64,000 bases of DNA from Musa acuminata AAA Group (Eukaryota; Streptophyta; Magnoliopsida; Zingiberales; Musaceae): contig NC_088339.1 of assembly GCF_036884655.1 (NCBI RefSeq), forward strand, positions 23,725,001 to 23,789,000. The letters are read 5' to 3'. The notes under the pieces were generated by a model. It saw only the letters and a program-made list of their open reading frames with translations, did not search any database and was not told the origin of the DNA. Positions 13,800 to 27,661 of the stretch are shown here, piece after piece. A program made the position numbers and the translations under genes. How positions within the stretch are numbered: the first letter of the stretch is position 1; every line of letters starts with the position of its first letter.

Positions 13800-15016
13800 T
13801 CTCTTCATTTATTGTTTTGCTATTTGTTTAATCAAGGTCAATGGTAGCTGCATTGGTATCAGCATTCCAAGTCTTATAGACATGGGTGGTGAGAGATCAA
13901 TATAGCTGTTCTATTGACCACAAGAATGCTTTCTTTCATAGATTCATTGGGTGCCAACTTCCTGACAGCTACTTAATACATTGGAAGTAGAAAATGGAAG
14001 AGCATCAGCTCTCAAATCTTTGACTCTAATTTGCTATCCAACACAGCTTGGCTTGATTTTTCTAAGTGCAAGATCAGCCTACCAGAAGAGTCATCTAATG
14101 TAAAATAATTCAAAAAATAGAAAAAAAAGGATCCATCTAATAAAGCACTACTTCTGTATCATAGTACTTAAATGCATAAAAATGTCTACATTTAAGCTGA
14201 AAGAGTGTCACCAATCAGCAGTCATTTATACAAATTCCAGTGGTCAGTGACAGATTAGTATTCAACTTAACTCAAGGCAACTCAACTTGTCTTCTCCTTG
14301 ACCTATACAATCAAGCTTAAAGCAGCTCTAATTTTGTGTGTAAATATGTATTTGTGGCTAAACCAAATTAAAATGATGTCTAATTGAGAGGTGTGTGTGT
14401 GACTTCCTAGATTTAGGTAAGACAACACATGCAAGTGCTAGTAATCTACTCCAGAGGTTAAGGTCTCAAGCTCCAAGAACTCTGAATGAGATCAATAGAA
14501 TACCTGTGTATGTGTGAGAGAGAGAAGCTTCCATGTTGATTAGTGCTGATTACAGCACTGTTACTACCATTGCTGCACCACATGCCTCGTATCTTGTACT
14601 AAACTATGACCTCCACCACATGCTTGCAGAGAAACCAGACCTCGTCTCAGAGTTGCTGAAGTCAATCCATCTCCACCGGGCAGCATCAGCCTCCCCCGCT
14701 AATGCCGCTTCCTCCCCACAAAAACCAGCAGCTTTCTCCGGCAGACAAGTCCTCTGCAGCAATGATAAAGAAAGACAGTGTGCAAAAGAGAATTGAAAGC
14801 AAAGCTTGTAATGCTTGGAAGAAGTTTAAGAAGATCCAACCACTCCTTCACCAAGTCAACCATCTCCTTCTTTCTTACCCGCAGTTTCCAAAGGAAAAGG
14901 ACAAGAAAACAACCCCTGTGGCATATTAAGGGGAAGAGGAGTTTGCATCTCTGTGATCAGAGAAGTTAGCTTCCGAAACAGCTCAATCTTCTCCTCGTCC
15001 ATCATCCAAGGCCAGG

Positions 15017-17294
15017 ATGCATTCCATGAACCACTGGGGTGGCTCGTTCGAGATCCATGACCCGACGACGGACGACGAGCACAGCCGTAACATGGACTTG
15101 GACCGGGCGGCGCTGTCGCGGCAGCAGCTCGACGAGACGCAGCAGAGCTGGCTGCTGGGGCCGCAGGAGGCCAAGAAGAAGGACAAGTACGTCGATCTGG
15201 GGTGCATGGTCGTCAAGCGCAAGGTGTTGAAATGGACGTTCTACGCCGCTCTGATCGCCTTCGTCGTCATTGGCGTTCCCATCATCATCGCCAAGTCGAT
15301 CCCCAAGCACAAGAAAGCGCCGCCGCCGCCCGATCGGTACACGGAGGCCCTCCACAAGGCCTTGATGTTCTTCAATGCACAGAAATGTAAGGCTTGCTTG
15401 CTCTGTTTCTTCTCCTCCTCTGTTGCTCAGCTGGTGTGATTGGCAGCGGACTTGAATTCTGATTCATGATCTCAATAGCTACATGTCCTGTTGTCTTGGC
15501 CGAAACCATTCAAATTGCAATTGCCTTCATCCATGGAAGAAGGCTTGACATTTAGCTGCGTGTTTGCGTTGACTCATCAGCCGGTCGCTTGCCGAAGAAC
15601 AACGGCGTACCATGGCGTGGAGATTCTGGCCTCAAAGATGGCTCTGAAGAAACCGACGTGAAGGGCGGCCTCGTCGGAGGATACTACGACGCCGGCGACA
15701 ACATCAAGTTCCATTTCCCCATGGCGTTCTCCATGACGCTGCTGAGTTGGTCGGTGATAGAGTACAGCAACAAGTACAAGGACATCGGAGAGTACGACCA
15801 CGTCCGGGAGCTCATCAAATGGGGAACCGACTACCTGCTCAAGACCTTCAATTCCTCTGCCACCACCATCACCAAGATATACAGCCAGGTATCTCTCTCT
15901 TCTTCCGCATCAAACCCATAGGAGCATACTTCCATAGATGTTCCTGACACCAACTGCTCGTTGAATGACCAGGTGGGCGGAGCTACGAATGACTCGGCCT
16001 CGCCCGACGACCACTTCTGCTGGATGCGGCCCGAGGACATGGACTACACTCGTCCGGTGCAGACAGCCAACTCCGCCCCGGACCTGGGCGGCGAGGTGGC
16101 CGCGGCTCTGGCCGCCGCCTCCATCGTCTTCCGCGACGACGGCGCCTACTCGCAGAAGCTCCTCAAGGGCGCGGCCGTGGTCTATAAGTTCGCCCGCGAT
16201 CCCGGCCACCGCACGCCGTACAGCCGGGGGAACCCCTACATCCAGCCGTTCTACAACTCGACGGGGTACTGGGACGAGTACATGTGGAGCGCGGCGTGGA
16301 TGTTCTACGCCAGCGGCAACAAGAGCTACATCCAGTTCGCCACCGACCCAAGGCTGCCCAAGAACGCCATGGCCTTCTTGCAGATCCCGGATTTGGGGGT
16401 GTTCAACTGGGACAACAAGCTCCCCGGCGCGCAGCTATTGTTGACGAGGCTGAGGCTGTTCTTGAATCCGGGATATCCATACGAGGAGAGCCTGAGTGGG
16501 TATCACAACACCACCGGGATCAACATGTGCATGAAGCTGCAGAGATTCAACGTCTTCAACTTCACCCCAGGTAATGGATCGATCCATATGGCGCTGAGAT
16601 TACAGCTTTGGGGTGCTCATATGGCGGTATGGGTTGCGCAGGTGGGTTGATCGAGCTCAACCATGGCCGGCCTCAGCCACTACAGTATGCTGTCACTGCT
16701 GCCTTCCTCGCCTCCCTGTATGCCGATTACTTGGACGCTGCTAATATTCCCGGGTACTACTGCGGCCCCTACTACTTCTCCGCCGACAGCCTCCGTAGCT
16801 TCGCCACCTCCCAGGTTTGTCTTCCTTTCGACTCTCTCTCTCTCCTCCTCCTCCTCCATGGATGTCATCATTTCTTCGTCTGTGAACAGGTGAACTACAT
16901 CTTAGGAGACAATCCGAAGAAGATGAGCTACGTGGTGGGGTACGGCCGGAACTACCCCACGCACGTCCACCACCGCGGCGCGTCGATCCCGCACAACGGG
17001 GTGAAGTACTCGTGCACAGGCGGGTGGAAGTGGAGGGACGCCAAGACGGCGAACCCCAACACCGTCACCGGGGCGATGGTCGGCGGGCCCGACCGGTTCG
17101 ACCGTTTCTCCGACTCGCGGCCGAACTACAACTACACCGAGCCTACGTTGGCGGGTAACGCAGGCCTTGTCGCGGCGCTGGTGTCGCTGACGAGCACCAG
17201 CAGCAGCTCTGGCGTCGACACGAACACCATTTTCTCTGCAGTGCCGCCGCTGTACCCTGGATCGCCGCCACCGCCGGCGCCATGGAAGCCTTGA
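15017..17294 (+). CDS. KORRIGAN-type membrane endo-1,4-beta-glucanase (GH9A)
   Basis: Five exons, 15017-15386, 15581-15888, 15973-16570, 16642-16814 and 16890-17294, join in phase to 617 residues, close to the roughly 620 of KORRIGAN proteins. The cytosolic N-terminus carries the trafficking-like motif SWLLGP (45-50). One membrane anchor spans about 72-93, making a type II membrane protein. The GH9 domain follows with [28 protein letters not shown], the His region [10 protein letters not shown], and [15 protein letters not shown] with the acid catalyst Glu. The proline-rich C-terminus ends PPPPAPWKP. The family cleaves beta-1,4-glucan and is needed for cellulose synthesis at the Golgi and plasma membrane. 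Exons are strongly GC-rich, as in many monocot genes. No break is seen. Confidence 0.95.
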
Positions 17295-17716
17295 ATGCAG
17301 AGGAATGTGCGAGTCTTCTTCATGGGCATGCATTTATTGGTCTGTTTATGTGTACAAAATATGCTCGTCTACGAGCTGAGTTCCTATTTGCAATTTGACA
17401 TGACATGTTTGTAGTGCAAAAAGGGGTCATTTGAATAACCCAAGACAGAATCTACTTTAAGAACCAAATAGATATATCATATCTATTTCTCCTGCTTGCT
17501 TCTGATAAATTTTTCATTAATCCAAAATAGAGTTCTGCTTATGACTGTTTCAATCTTGAATCAAAATATTGGCAATTCATTTCTTCTACCAAGAATGAAA
17601 ATAATGAGATATGGATTGTCTTTATCCCACGAGACAGAACAAAAATTGAGAGGACCTAATTGGCTTCCCTATAGGCAGAATATACAGAAAAATCTTTTGG
17701 CAACAAAGTTTGGAAA
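17295..17716. other. Short convergent intergenic stretch
   Basis: These 422 bases lie between the stop of the plus-strand endoglucanase and the stop of the minus-strand Rossmann-like gene. They probably hold both 3' UTRs and polyadenylation sites. Nothing else is seen. Confidence 0.6.
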
Positions 17717-20700
17717 TCAATCTAAGTAAAAGAGAGTCACAATTTTCCTCATGTTCTTTGCTTCTTGGCAGGTTTCCATGAGCAATTTGCTGTCATGAAA
17801 TGCAAAGCATATCACTTGCTGTACCTTTGACAGTATATCCATATTGCACAGCCTGTTGTTTCAGTAATCACAGTATTAGCATGGCATCATTAGAACCAAG
17901 AAAAGCCTACAATAAAACAAATCATACTATTAAGGACATGTAGGGAAGAAACAATATTTTCCTTTTAAATTCTCATCAAGGTAATCAATTGACATATCTA
18001 AAAGTTGCACCAGAATTTGTCTTTGTGCTTGAGACAGACCACAAATAGAGATAAATTATGTCCCACCAGAGACCAATATCTGATGCTCAACCCTAGGACA
18101 CCTTATTGCACAGTATAAGAAAGGATTAATTTTGCCTATTTGCCATTCAGAACTTTCAAACACAGAATACATCTTATGTTTGTGAAGTGCATGTTTGAAA
18201 TATGCTATTGTGTGTGATTGGTTTTAAAGGACATCAACATCAGATTGTTTTAGAACCAACAATAGGTTCCTACAAAACAATTGACAAAGGTGAAAAATAA
18301 TGTTTATAGTTTATATTATATTTTCAAAATGTAAAGGAAAAGGTAAATTTAAAATGATTAAAAAGATTAAAACGGGGTTAACTATATCAAAACCATTCAG
18401 TTCAATGATATTGATGGAATCTAACATAAGGGTATATGGCCATATATGTACTTTGAAATAACATGATTACAAATATCGCATTTTAATAGTTTTGACTGGA
18501 AAATCTATTTGGATAAATTGAAGAATTTAGTAAACAAAAATAGAATGTTTTCTTGTCATGCTGAATTCTTCCACAGTGAACTGGCATTACTGCATTAGTT
18601 CAGTCAACTGATTAGCAGCCAAAATGTGAAATAATTGGAGTATGAGGGTAATGTAGCTGTCAACTATCTTCTTGAGTTAAAACCTGCCAAGACTGATCTA
18701 AAAGATCTGAAAAAAGAATGATAAAATACAATTTGCAAACAGATTTTTGATCAGTCCTTTGTAATTGTTTAACATTATTAAATATCATGGTAATTGGAAT
18801 CTTTTAAAAATTTGGCATCAATATAAAAACCCACGGTGATTCAGTGAGAAGTTCCAATCATTATTGTAAGACAAATTACTAGTCATAGTTATAAAAGAAA
18901 CATGGTGGCACAAAAATACCTGCTGGCTTCAATCAATGGCAAGTGATCGTATTGGGGTTTCTCAATCACATTTTGGACCTGAAATGTTTATGATAAATGA
19001 AGCATTGGATCAACATATCAAAATTTCAATAAAAGAAGTTTAAAAATAATAATATAAACATGAATTTTATTTTCATACAACAAAATGAAAAAAACAAAGA
19101 AAGCACCTTTATTGTAGAACAAGCATAATACAAGGAAATACAATGCTAATATCTATAAGATCACCTAAGAGGAACAGTTCTTCTAAGAAGTTTAATTTAT
19201 TCATCAAGTTGGTAAATCTCATGCATTTATACCCATGAGAATTGCAAACACAAGTATAAACCTGCATTTTCAAATGACCACAATAAGAAAATGAGACTCC
19301 AAATAAACAACAAAAAAAATTCAACAAGAAGACCAAACCCAAGATGCCTTATGAATAATTTAAAATAAAATAAAGTATACCCATAACTTAAAGAAAATCA
19401 CATAGCCTAGACCTCCTGCAAATTCAGGATGCTAAAAGACTGATTATACCATTATCAATAAGCTCTAAACAATCTCCTTACTTTTCACTCAGTACCTCTA
19501 CCACCATGTCTTTAATATAGTCAAAACAATAAATTGATCTTCTATTCAGGTCCGACATTTATTCTTAGGGGAAGCAAGTAGCAACAAAAATTTAGATACA
19601 TGAAAATGTACAAGTCTGGTGCAACAAGGGAAGATACAAATTGTCCTCTCATGAACAAATATCATTCACAAAAGACTTACTTTAGACAACAATTCCTGAC
19701 TCTCAGGTGGCTGCATTTTTAGGCTCTGAGGCAAGATTACAGTAAGCAACTCTGGCTTTTCTGCTCTTAAAGCACCTCTGATAACAGCCGCATTAGTTCC
19801 AGAAGCCCCTGAAGTAAAAATATGATTCTTCTGCAATGAAATTATGAAGTTTTCAAGAATCAAGATCTGTAACCGAGTTAAAAGGGAACCAGAGAGAATC
19901 TGAAACTGGTAAGGCATGGCAGTAAAGAGAGAACCATACAGTTATAACCATCGCATAACTGAGAATTTCGATTAGTTGCTGATGCATAAACCCCATATTA
20001 CGAGTCCCAAAGAATCCAATTGATCTGGGCCCTTGCTGTTGAATAGCTAACAATTCCTGGAAAATTCATGTCAAGATCAAAATACACTCAGCAATAACAA
20101 AAAATTTTGCCATTAGCATTATAGAACAGAAGCTGCAAACGAAAAAGAAATAATCTATTTATTTCAACTACAAGTCTTGTCTGCATACTCCAATTGGAAC
20201 AATTAAATTGTGACTATATAAATGAATCTACTAATCTTGATAATTGAATTTGAGAGATACCAGAGCTCATAGACACTTCTCTAAAGCAAATCATTAGGCT
20301 ATGGGAGCTCTTTTCCTATCATTGAATAAAATACCTGTAAATAATCAATATCAGGAATTGGCTTGTACTCTGACACGAGGACTGTGCTTGAACCTTCAAC
20401 AACAGACTGTGCTTGTGTTGGAATTTGGACACCATTCTCGTCTGGTGACCCAGATGTAAGTTCCCCATCCCAATCTTGAATACTCCCATTGCTGTCTCTT
20501 CTTGTATATCCACAGTGCCACTATGCCAGTACATAGAAAAATTTTAAAGTCCCTGGTCGTAAATTATCAGTGAAAACCAAATATTTACAATATCGAATCA
20601 TATAGATGCATAAACAGGAAATTTTTATTTTTCTAAGTCCCTGGTAGTAAATTATCAGTGAAAACCAAATATTTACAATATTGAATTATATAGAAGCATA

Positions 20701-23284
20701 AACAGAAATTTTACAGTAGTTTAGGAAGAGTAATTATATCACACCAAGTAAAGAATTGGAAATAAGGCAGTTTCGGGAGATCAAAAATCTTCTCTCACAG
20801 AACCAATTACTATTGGACACCAAAAAGAAGAAAAAAAGACAAGTGTTACATAAAAATCATTCTCATTTCAACATCTTCTACAACTATAACCCAGACCAAT
20901 CCTTTAACTAGAGCAGAAAGTTCTCATCTACTGATAGAAAGAGAAGCTTGTTGAAGGAAATTCAGTGTAAAGTATATACACAAAACATAAAAAAATGGTA
21001 AAAAAATAAAAAAAATTGATAATTGCCAGCTACTGCTAACAAAGAGAAGCTGTTGAAGGAAATGCAGTGTCGAGCATGATGATAGATGGTTACAGAAAAA
21101 TCCAGTAAGAAAATAAAAAAATATTTGTAGTTATTAATTTAATATAGTCCATTAGTTCTGCTTGGAGAAATAACCAAGTAAACTGATACAAGATGAGGTC
21201 CTATGTGGCATGTGGACTAGCACTAGAATTGCTACTATGGTACCATGTAGACATGATAAGGAACTCAAAACATAACTCATTTCCATGCCATAACCCCTAC
21301 CAATGAACAGGATATAATGCCAATTAACTAGTGACAGGAGCATGCATTTCCAACGAACTGACTATATTTGTGTATTATTCTCATTTTTCATCTACGCACT
21401 TCTCAATTCTCAAGCAATGTGGCTACCACTAGATTGCATGAGCTTAAAGATTAATTTTTATAGATGCATCCTTACTGTACAATGTCCCTTGTATCTTTCA
21501 ACACCACACCTCCCTTGCCTAAACTGCCTACAACTCAACCGTAGATTGCAAAGTTGACCAATCTCAATCTAGTCTGCCAATCTATAACAGAATCCTGTTA
21601 ATTCAATCTTGCAAACCCTGATCTTTATGGGATCAATAGGATACAACAAACCTGTATCTTCTAACCAATCATAACAGCACAGCCAACTACCAATTGGTTC
21701 TTATCAATATAAAATTCCCAACAGGTTTTTGGTCAATCTCCCATTGTTTCGGGGGGTTTGGGTTTTGGGTGAGGGGGGGATGGGGTTTGTTTCCAATTTG
21801 GTCAATCCAGACCAGTTCGGATCCTAAATCCTATGGACCAACTTGTAAATTGCGGTGACGCTTAAAACTCGATTACATCATGGGTTGAACAGTAAACTAT
21901 AAATATATTTTAATGTAAATATTTAAAACTATGTCAAAAACAGGAATTCAAGATAACAAAGTCATAGATGATCACAGGATACAAAAGTATCAGGCCTAAA
22001 ACGAGAATAATATGCCTCCCTTAGGCCCCTATAACATATTCAAAAACAAATGTTGCAGTTTATTTGACAAATATTCTCTTAAATGAGATAACACACTATC
22101 CTATTAAAAAAAATGTAGTAATACACTCTAAGAAAGTTAAAACTTTTTATGATTAAAATAATAAGAAAAATTTTGTCTGATATGGATTATTACCACTAAT
22201 AACATATTACAAGACATTCAAAAGATGTTAAAAGTTATAAGACATAATGAATTGAACAACAGACAAATATCAGGTTATATCTTAAGTTCTTAACATCTGT
22301 TGATATGCCCATAACACACACCAACTAGTTAAAATCCTATGAGTCTCAGTCCAATCCTTGGATCAGGATTGTTCAAAACTACATATTTCTAGATTTCGAG
22401 TCCAAATAGTGGAATTATAAGAGCCTAATAACATTTTCACAACTACAGATTTCTGACATTACAAAATCAAATTAGAGCCGGACTAAGAATCCACTTAGTC
22501 AATCATGGAGTCTTCTCAAGTTAGGGTTTTGCTTGATAAAAGAGAAGAGTTTGGTGATTATGATATGATTTGATCAAAAGGCTCCTTGATGTTTCATGGA
22601 TACGGACATATGAACAAGAGAATCATATAGGAAGCACATTCAAATGTAAAATCGCATAAAAAGTTTAACAAAAAATCTTCAAGAATCATCATAATTGGAA
22701 TGATTCACCTTGGATATGCAATAGCATGAGGCCCAAAACATCACATGAAAGAATATACATCGAAACGAATCTACCAACTGAAACTGATGAAACAGATATA
22801 GTTAGTCAAATTCACCAACTAGTAATCTTCCGAAGGTAAAATTTTTTGCGTCATAACATTACCCACTAGAAAAATACCATCGAAATCTAACAAGGGTATA
22901 GATGGAAACAAGGATACAAGAACGGAAAACCCCACTCGTCGTAGATAAAAGATCAGAACTCGATTACGTTTTAAGCATATGTAGAGTCTCAACGAAAATA
23001 CAAGAAACAGATCTACGGCAGCACGGACCAATGCTAGAAGGAAAAGTTAGGAGTCAAAAGATTACCGCAGTTCCAGAGCGGGGATTGCCAAGCGCAAAAT
23101 GCAGTCTTTTGCCATCAACCCATGTGGAATCGAGCGAATAGCCGACGGAGGAGCCAAGAAAGGTAGGGATTCGAGAGGCTTCGCCGCTGGCTCTGGGGCC
23201 CAACGCAAAGGACGACGCGGGCAGATAAATAGCCGGGCCTGGAGGCCGCATGAAAAGCCCCAAAGGAGGAGTAGAGGAAATCAT
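17717..23284 (-). CDS. Probable plastid Rossmann-like (SLOG/DprA-type) protein, function unknown
   Basis: Six minus-strand exons, 23284-23066, 20520-20335, 20056-19940, 19830-19681, 18978-18920 and 17852-17717, join in phase to 288 residues. Intron 1 is 2.5 kb. The N-terminus (MISSTPPLGLFMRPPGPA) is hydroxylated and basic, like a plastid transit peptide. The core is highly conserved among plants as I recall: RSIGFFGTRNMGF (146-158), then HIFTSGASGTNAAVIRGAL (177-195), then ELLTVILPQSL, and a C-terminus ending KIVTLFYLD. The glycine-rich turn after a beta strand resembles nucleotide-binding loops of the LOG/DprA superfamily, which is the basis of the fold call. No catalytic role can be assigned. 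The model would change if a small exon lies inside intron 1. Confidence 0.8.
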
Positions 23285-24399
23285 CCCTTCTTCTTCTTCT
23301 TCTTCTTCCTACCACCCTTACGAGTCCTATATCCAAAGCCTGGAAGTGCTAGAGAGGTGAGAGACTCTCCAAGATTTGGGGGACGGAGGCGGATGGAGAA
23401 GGAGAAGAGAAGATATAGGAGTAGGGGCAGAGTTGTGGTTTTACGGTTCCACCTCGTATATATATTCTACATCCTTTTCTACGTCTCTAATCCGTCAAAC
23501 GGATTCGGATACACGGGAAGGAAATCGGAAAGATATTTTACTTTCTCGCCTCATCTTTTCGGCCGCAGAGATCTTTTGGGCTAACTCTGTCCGGTGGGGC
23601 CCATTACAACCCAAATATTGGGCTGATCGTATACGCCCTCAAATAGGCAAAGAATTGGCTTCTTATCGATCTTGAATTCCTGCACAAAAGAATGAAAACA
23701 ATAGTGCTGCCACCAAATTGCATCATTGGGTGCAGTTTTGATGGCACAGCGGATTAGTTTGAAGAGATTGCAACTGCTTTTACACATGAGTTTGACAACA
23801 AATGTTGATCGAATTACCTTTACATTGTGGCAATGAGAGAATAGAAATTTTTGGAAGACAAATTGGCAGTGAAACAGCGACTGATAGAATAAAAGAGTCA
23901 GAGAGATTAGCTACTAATGCTCAACAATGAATAAAACAACTTTGGACAAGCGCTAGAGATACTGACAGTGAAAGGATCAGCTGTAGTTGCCGTCAAGCAA
24001 CCAAAAAAGAAGAAAGCCAATGAAACAAAAAGCATTCTATATTTGGAAGCAGCCAAAAAAATGTGAAGCTCCTCTGGTCAGATAAAATCATGATCACCAT
24101 ACCAATACAGATTAAAATTTCCCTAAGATCAAACACAGCAGCACCGTAGAGACAAAAATGTTGGACACTGCATCGAAGTACCAAATCAAACCTAGGCGAT
24201 CAAACTGGATACTAGAAATATATGTCAATCAGTCGATAGCATATAAACACATAAGCTTCAACTGTTGAACATGGTGATACACTTCCAACATAATAAACAG
24301 ACTAATCTTCTGGCTACAAATTTAGTTAACATATATTAGGTACACTAAGGACTAAAAGCTACTTGTTAGAAGATATCATGATTCCTGCAGCTTTCTCCA
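23285..24399. other. Intergenic, between Rossmann-like and FRL3-like genes
   Basis: 23285-23600 is the presumed 5' UTR and promoter of the minus-strand Rossmann-like gene, with a (TTC)n run at 23286-23308. The rest should include the 3' UTR of the FRIGIDA-like gene. No further gene is recognised. Confidence 0.5.
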
Positions 24400-27300
24400 T
24401 TAATAAAGATAGGCGGTCTGGTACTGGACCTGGTGGACATTACCATAGAACGTGGAATGTGTGCGGGGGATGGTATATGGCGCAGAACCCATTGGCGTAG
24501 GATGATGAGTTTCAGCAGCATAAACGTACTGCCTATCATATGCGTATGGGTACCTCTCAAAGGGTGATCGATGGAAGCTTTTGTCAGGCATGATGTTAAT
24601 ACGAGGGTAACTGCTGCCATTGGCACGGGGTCTCTTGGTTTGCGGCTTTGCAGCTTCAGCAGCCCTCCTCTTGTCGGCCTTTGCCTTCTCTAGCAGAAGG
24701 ATGCGCTTCTGAAGCGGATCAACAGGGTATTGCTCCTCAAGTTTGTGCTCTTCAATGCATTTGATGACCGCTTTAAGGGCAGATAGTTCCCGTTCATTCA
24801 TTTCATTCTGATATAGAATCAGTCAAATAAATTGACATATACTTGTGACAGAAACATTCAGTAGCTTCAAGTCAGATAAATATAAAAGTGTAAGCGGAGA
24901 AGAAGCAACAATCAGAAGTCATCAGATAAAGCAAAAATATTTTGCAGGTGGCAAGATATGTCAAGTACAAAATTATAACAAGTTAGAGAAGAAATAAGAC
25001 CTGCACACCAGGAGACATGCTTCCAGCTTTGACCTGTGAAACTTTTTTCGCCTCCTTCAGATATGCTTTAAGTAATGGCACTGGTGGAAATTGTTCTGTG
25101 AGTTTAAATGCATAGGCAAGATTAACGGCCTCAATTTTCCTCCCACTATTCAGTAGAACTTCAATCAAACCTACAAATCAATAGTTCCAATCAGCAGATG
25201 TGACATGGAAAAATAAAGAATCAATTATATGCATCAGATTATCAGTGTGCTAATACATATTAGATACTATACAGACTTTAAGCAAAAATATGTCAGTGGG
25301 ATGTGACAAAAGAAACTCTAACTGACAAGGTAAAAAGGTAACATGGTTCCTCAAAGGACTTGAGATATTATCCTATGGGACACTAAAATCAAAACATTGC
25401 AAAAGCTCATTTATCAAAGCCTGAAAAATAATAACCAGGGAAGGAAAAACACCATGAAGCTGGGGTAAATAGTATAAAGGTGATCAAGCTGGGTTGACAT
25501 TACAATCCTAAAGTGCAGTCACCATGAAGCAGGAAACATTCACAAGCAGATTAAAACCGAACATAAGCTAACTGATTTTAAAAAGCTAGTATAATTGCCT
25601 CTGATCCTTCAATAATTGCCTTTCAGAGACAACATGAAGTCACAAACTGCACAGAACTGGGTAAGTCACAAATGTATCTTTGTTGCAAATAAGATGTCGT
25701 ACAACTTCACCAAAAATTATTATCAATAGTGAAAATAAATAAACTGATTGACTACTTCAAGTGCAATGCAACACCTGGAATCACAGTGACTACTTTATAT
25801 AGTGGTAAACACCGGCAATACTGGTCCTAAGTCCAGATGAAACGATGGAGGGTTGCATTAGGCCCCTAACAACTAAGGTAAACCTGTCAGATCTCATTAA
25901 CATGAATGTTAATGGATTTGGATTGATTTGGATATGTGTGTTGAATAGTTAAAAAGCAATATATGCAAAAAAATTGTATTACTGAATATTTGAATATTGA
26001 ATATTTAGATGGATGTTAGGAATTATTAGGTAAGATAAGAAAATAAATATTTTTTATTTTTGAACAATTAGGTTTAGCTTTGAATGAGGATAAAGTGAGG
26101 AACAATTATTTAATATGGTATGGCATGTGGATATCTATGGATGTTGTACTAGTAATTATGGATTGAAAAGAGGTAAAGGGAGGTCTAGAAAGACTTTATT
26201 AGAAACTATGAACAAAGACATATTTAGATTCATGCAGACGACCCCAAATAAATGAGATATTACAATTCTATTATTGTTGTTTAGTTAGTGGTACTATTTA
26301 TGAATTTTAATTTAATAAAAATATTCACATCAGAATTCATCCCCATTAAAAGTTTGGCAAAATCGAACTATTGATTGATGAGACTAGTTGTTTATGTTCT
26401 CCATTATCATCATGAACACAGGTTTAACAATCATGATCTAAACATGATGCTAGTGATATCTTTCAATAGTTGTAAATGGAAGACTACTAGTTTTAAAAAG
26501 ACATGATAATGTATGAGGACGTGGAGAAAAATAGCAAATTCAACACTGAATTATCATCTATAACAAACATAACTTATCTCATTCTACGAATGTCAATATG
26601 ACCAAATTAATGTATGGACAACCTGGCATTTTATGTGACAAACCAAGTGAACGACACAAGTTAACAGTTTGACGGCGCCGTGTAACAGCTGGAATAAGTT
26701 TGCAGATTTCATCTTGATCAAATTGTGAATCAATATCAAAAGTAGCCAAAAGCTGTAGAAATGCATGTGCTTCCAATGAGTTTCCACTACTGGCTTCAAT
26801 GTCAAGTTGATCCAACTTTGGCTTCCATTCTTTAGCTATCACCTTTGCTTTCTCTTTGATATCTGATGTAAGTCTTTGGTTATCAAAAAGGGAATCTGGT
26901 ACACCATCAGCCAACAGTTGTTCAAGAGATTCCATTAACATGAGACAAGTCCTCCGCAGGCCCAATAGGCTTACATCTTTTTTTCCATCTGAACTTAGAA
27001 TTTCTCCAGCATAGAAGCCTTTCAAGGAATCTAAAACCAAGCTGAAAGGATTGGCTGCACGTTTTAATGCCACTGGAATTTCCTCACGTATAGAGATTAC
27101 GTTTTTATGATTATCTGAAATGAATTTATGTAGTCCTTGTGCATCCATTTCTTCACATAGTTTCATCAGCTCTGTAGGTTGCTCAATGCACACACTTCCT
27201 TTTTCTGCAGGACATACATCTTCCATGCCAGATTTGGCAGCTCCAACACCAGAGTTTTCTTTTAAAATAAGATCAGTCATGCTGTTGTTCACCCCCTTAA

Positions 27301-27661
27301 CAACAGGTTCCAAAGAAGAAGTTCCGTGTTTATCAAACAAAACAGATAGAGCAGCATCTCTTTTTTCCTGCAACCGTTCCAGAGATGCAAGCTCCTTGGC
27401 CACAACGGCAGTCTCCTGCTTCTCCAACATTTGCTGGGCTTCAGTGACTTCTGTAACATATTCTTTTTCCTGATCCTCCAACTCGTCAAACCTTGTCTTT
27501 AGAGACTTCTCGAGTCCATGAAAATGTTCTTCAAGTTCTTTCCATTTTAAGTTCAAGGATATGGCACTGTGACGCTCAAGTTCAGCAAATGCCTGTTGTA
27601 ACTGCTGTATTTTTGATGTTGTAGAATCAAAAAGTGTTGCAACTGATTGTGTATCATCCAT
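24400..27661 (-). CDS. FRL3: FRIGIDA-like protein 3
   Basis: Three coding exons on the minus strand, 27661-26623, 25170-25001 and 24807-24400, join in phase to 538 residues. The start MDDTQSVATLFDSTTSKI is preferred over an upstream in-frame ATG because TTTTGGCAG just before it looks like a 3' splice site, placing a 5' UTR intron upstream. Residues of about 10-115 form a coiled coil (KWKELEEHFHGLEKSLKTRF). The FRIGIDA domain follows (LHKFISDNHKNVISIREEI, NPFSLVLDSLKGFYAGE, LIEVLLNSGRKIEAVNLAYA, FPPVPLLKAYLKEAKK). A basic KRPRANGSSYPR stretch near the C-terminus may be a nuclear signal. FRIGIDA relatives act in transcription-activator complexes, with roles in flowering time; FRL3 itself is little studied. 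The donor after exon 2 (GTCTTA) is weak. Confidence 0.92.

Larger units (their letters stand above)
11852..15016. other. Intergenic, between Alfin-like and endoglucanase genes
   Basis: The left part (11852-12300) is the promoter side of the minus-strand Alfin-like gene and holds a cluster of GTAAC motifs. The middle (12300-13700) is AT-rich with nothing recognised. A (TC)n/(CA)n microsatellite lies at 13730-13799. Between 14533 and 14929 short plus-strand frames are open but match no family I know. This part may be 5' leader or promoter of the endoglucanase gene. Confidence 0.5.

Noticed and set aside
14533..14929. Plus-strand open frames before the endoglucanase gene
   Set aside because: No recognisable domain, and the frames overlap each other. 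They are more likely leader or promoter sequence.
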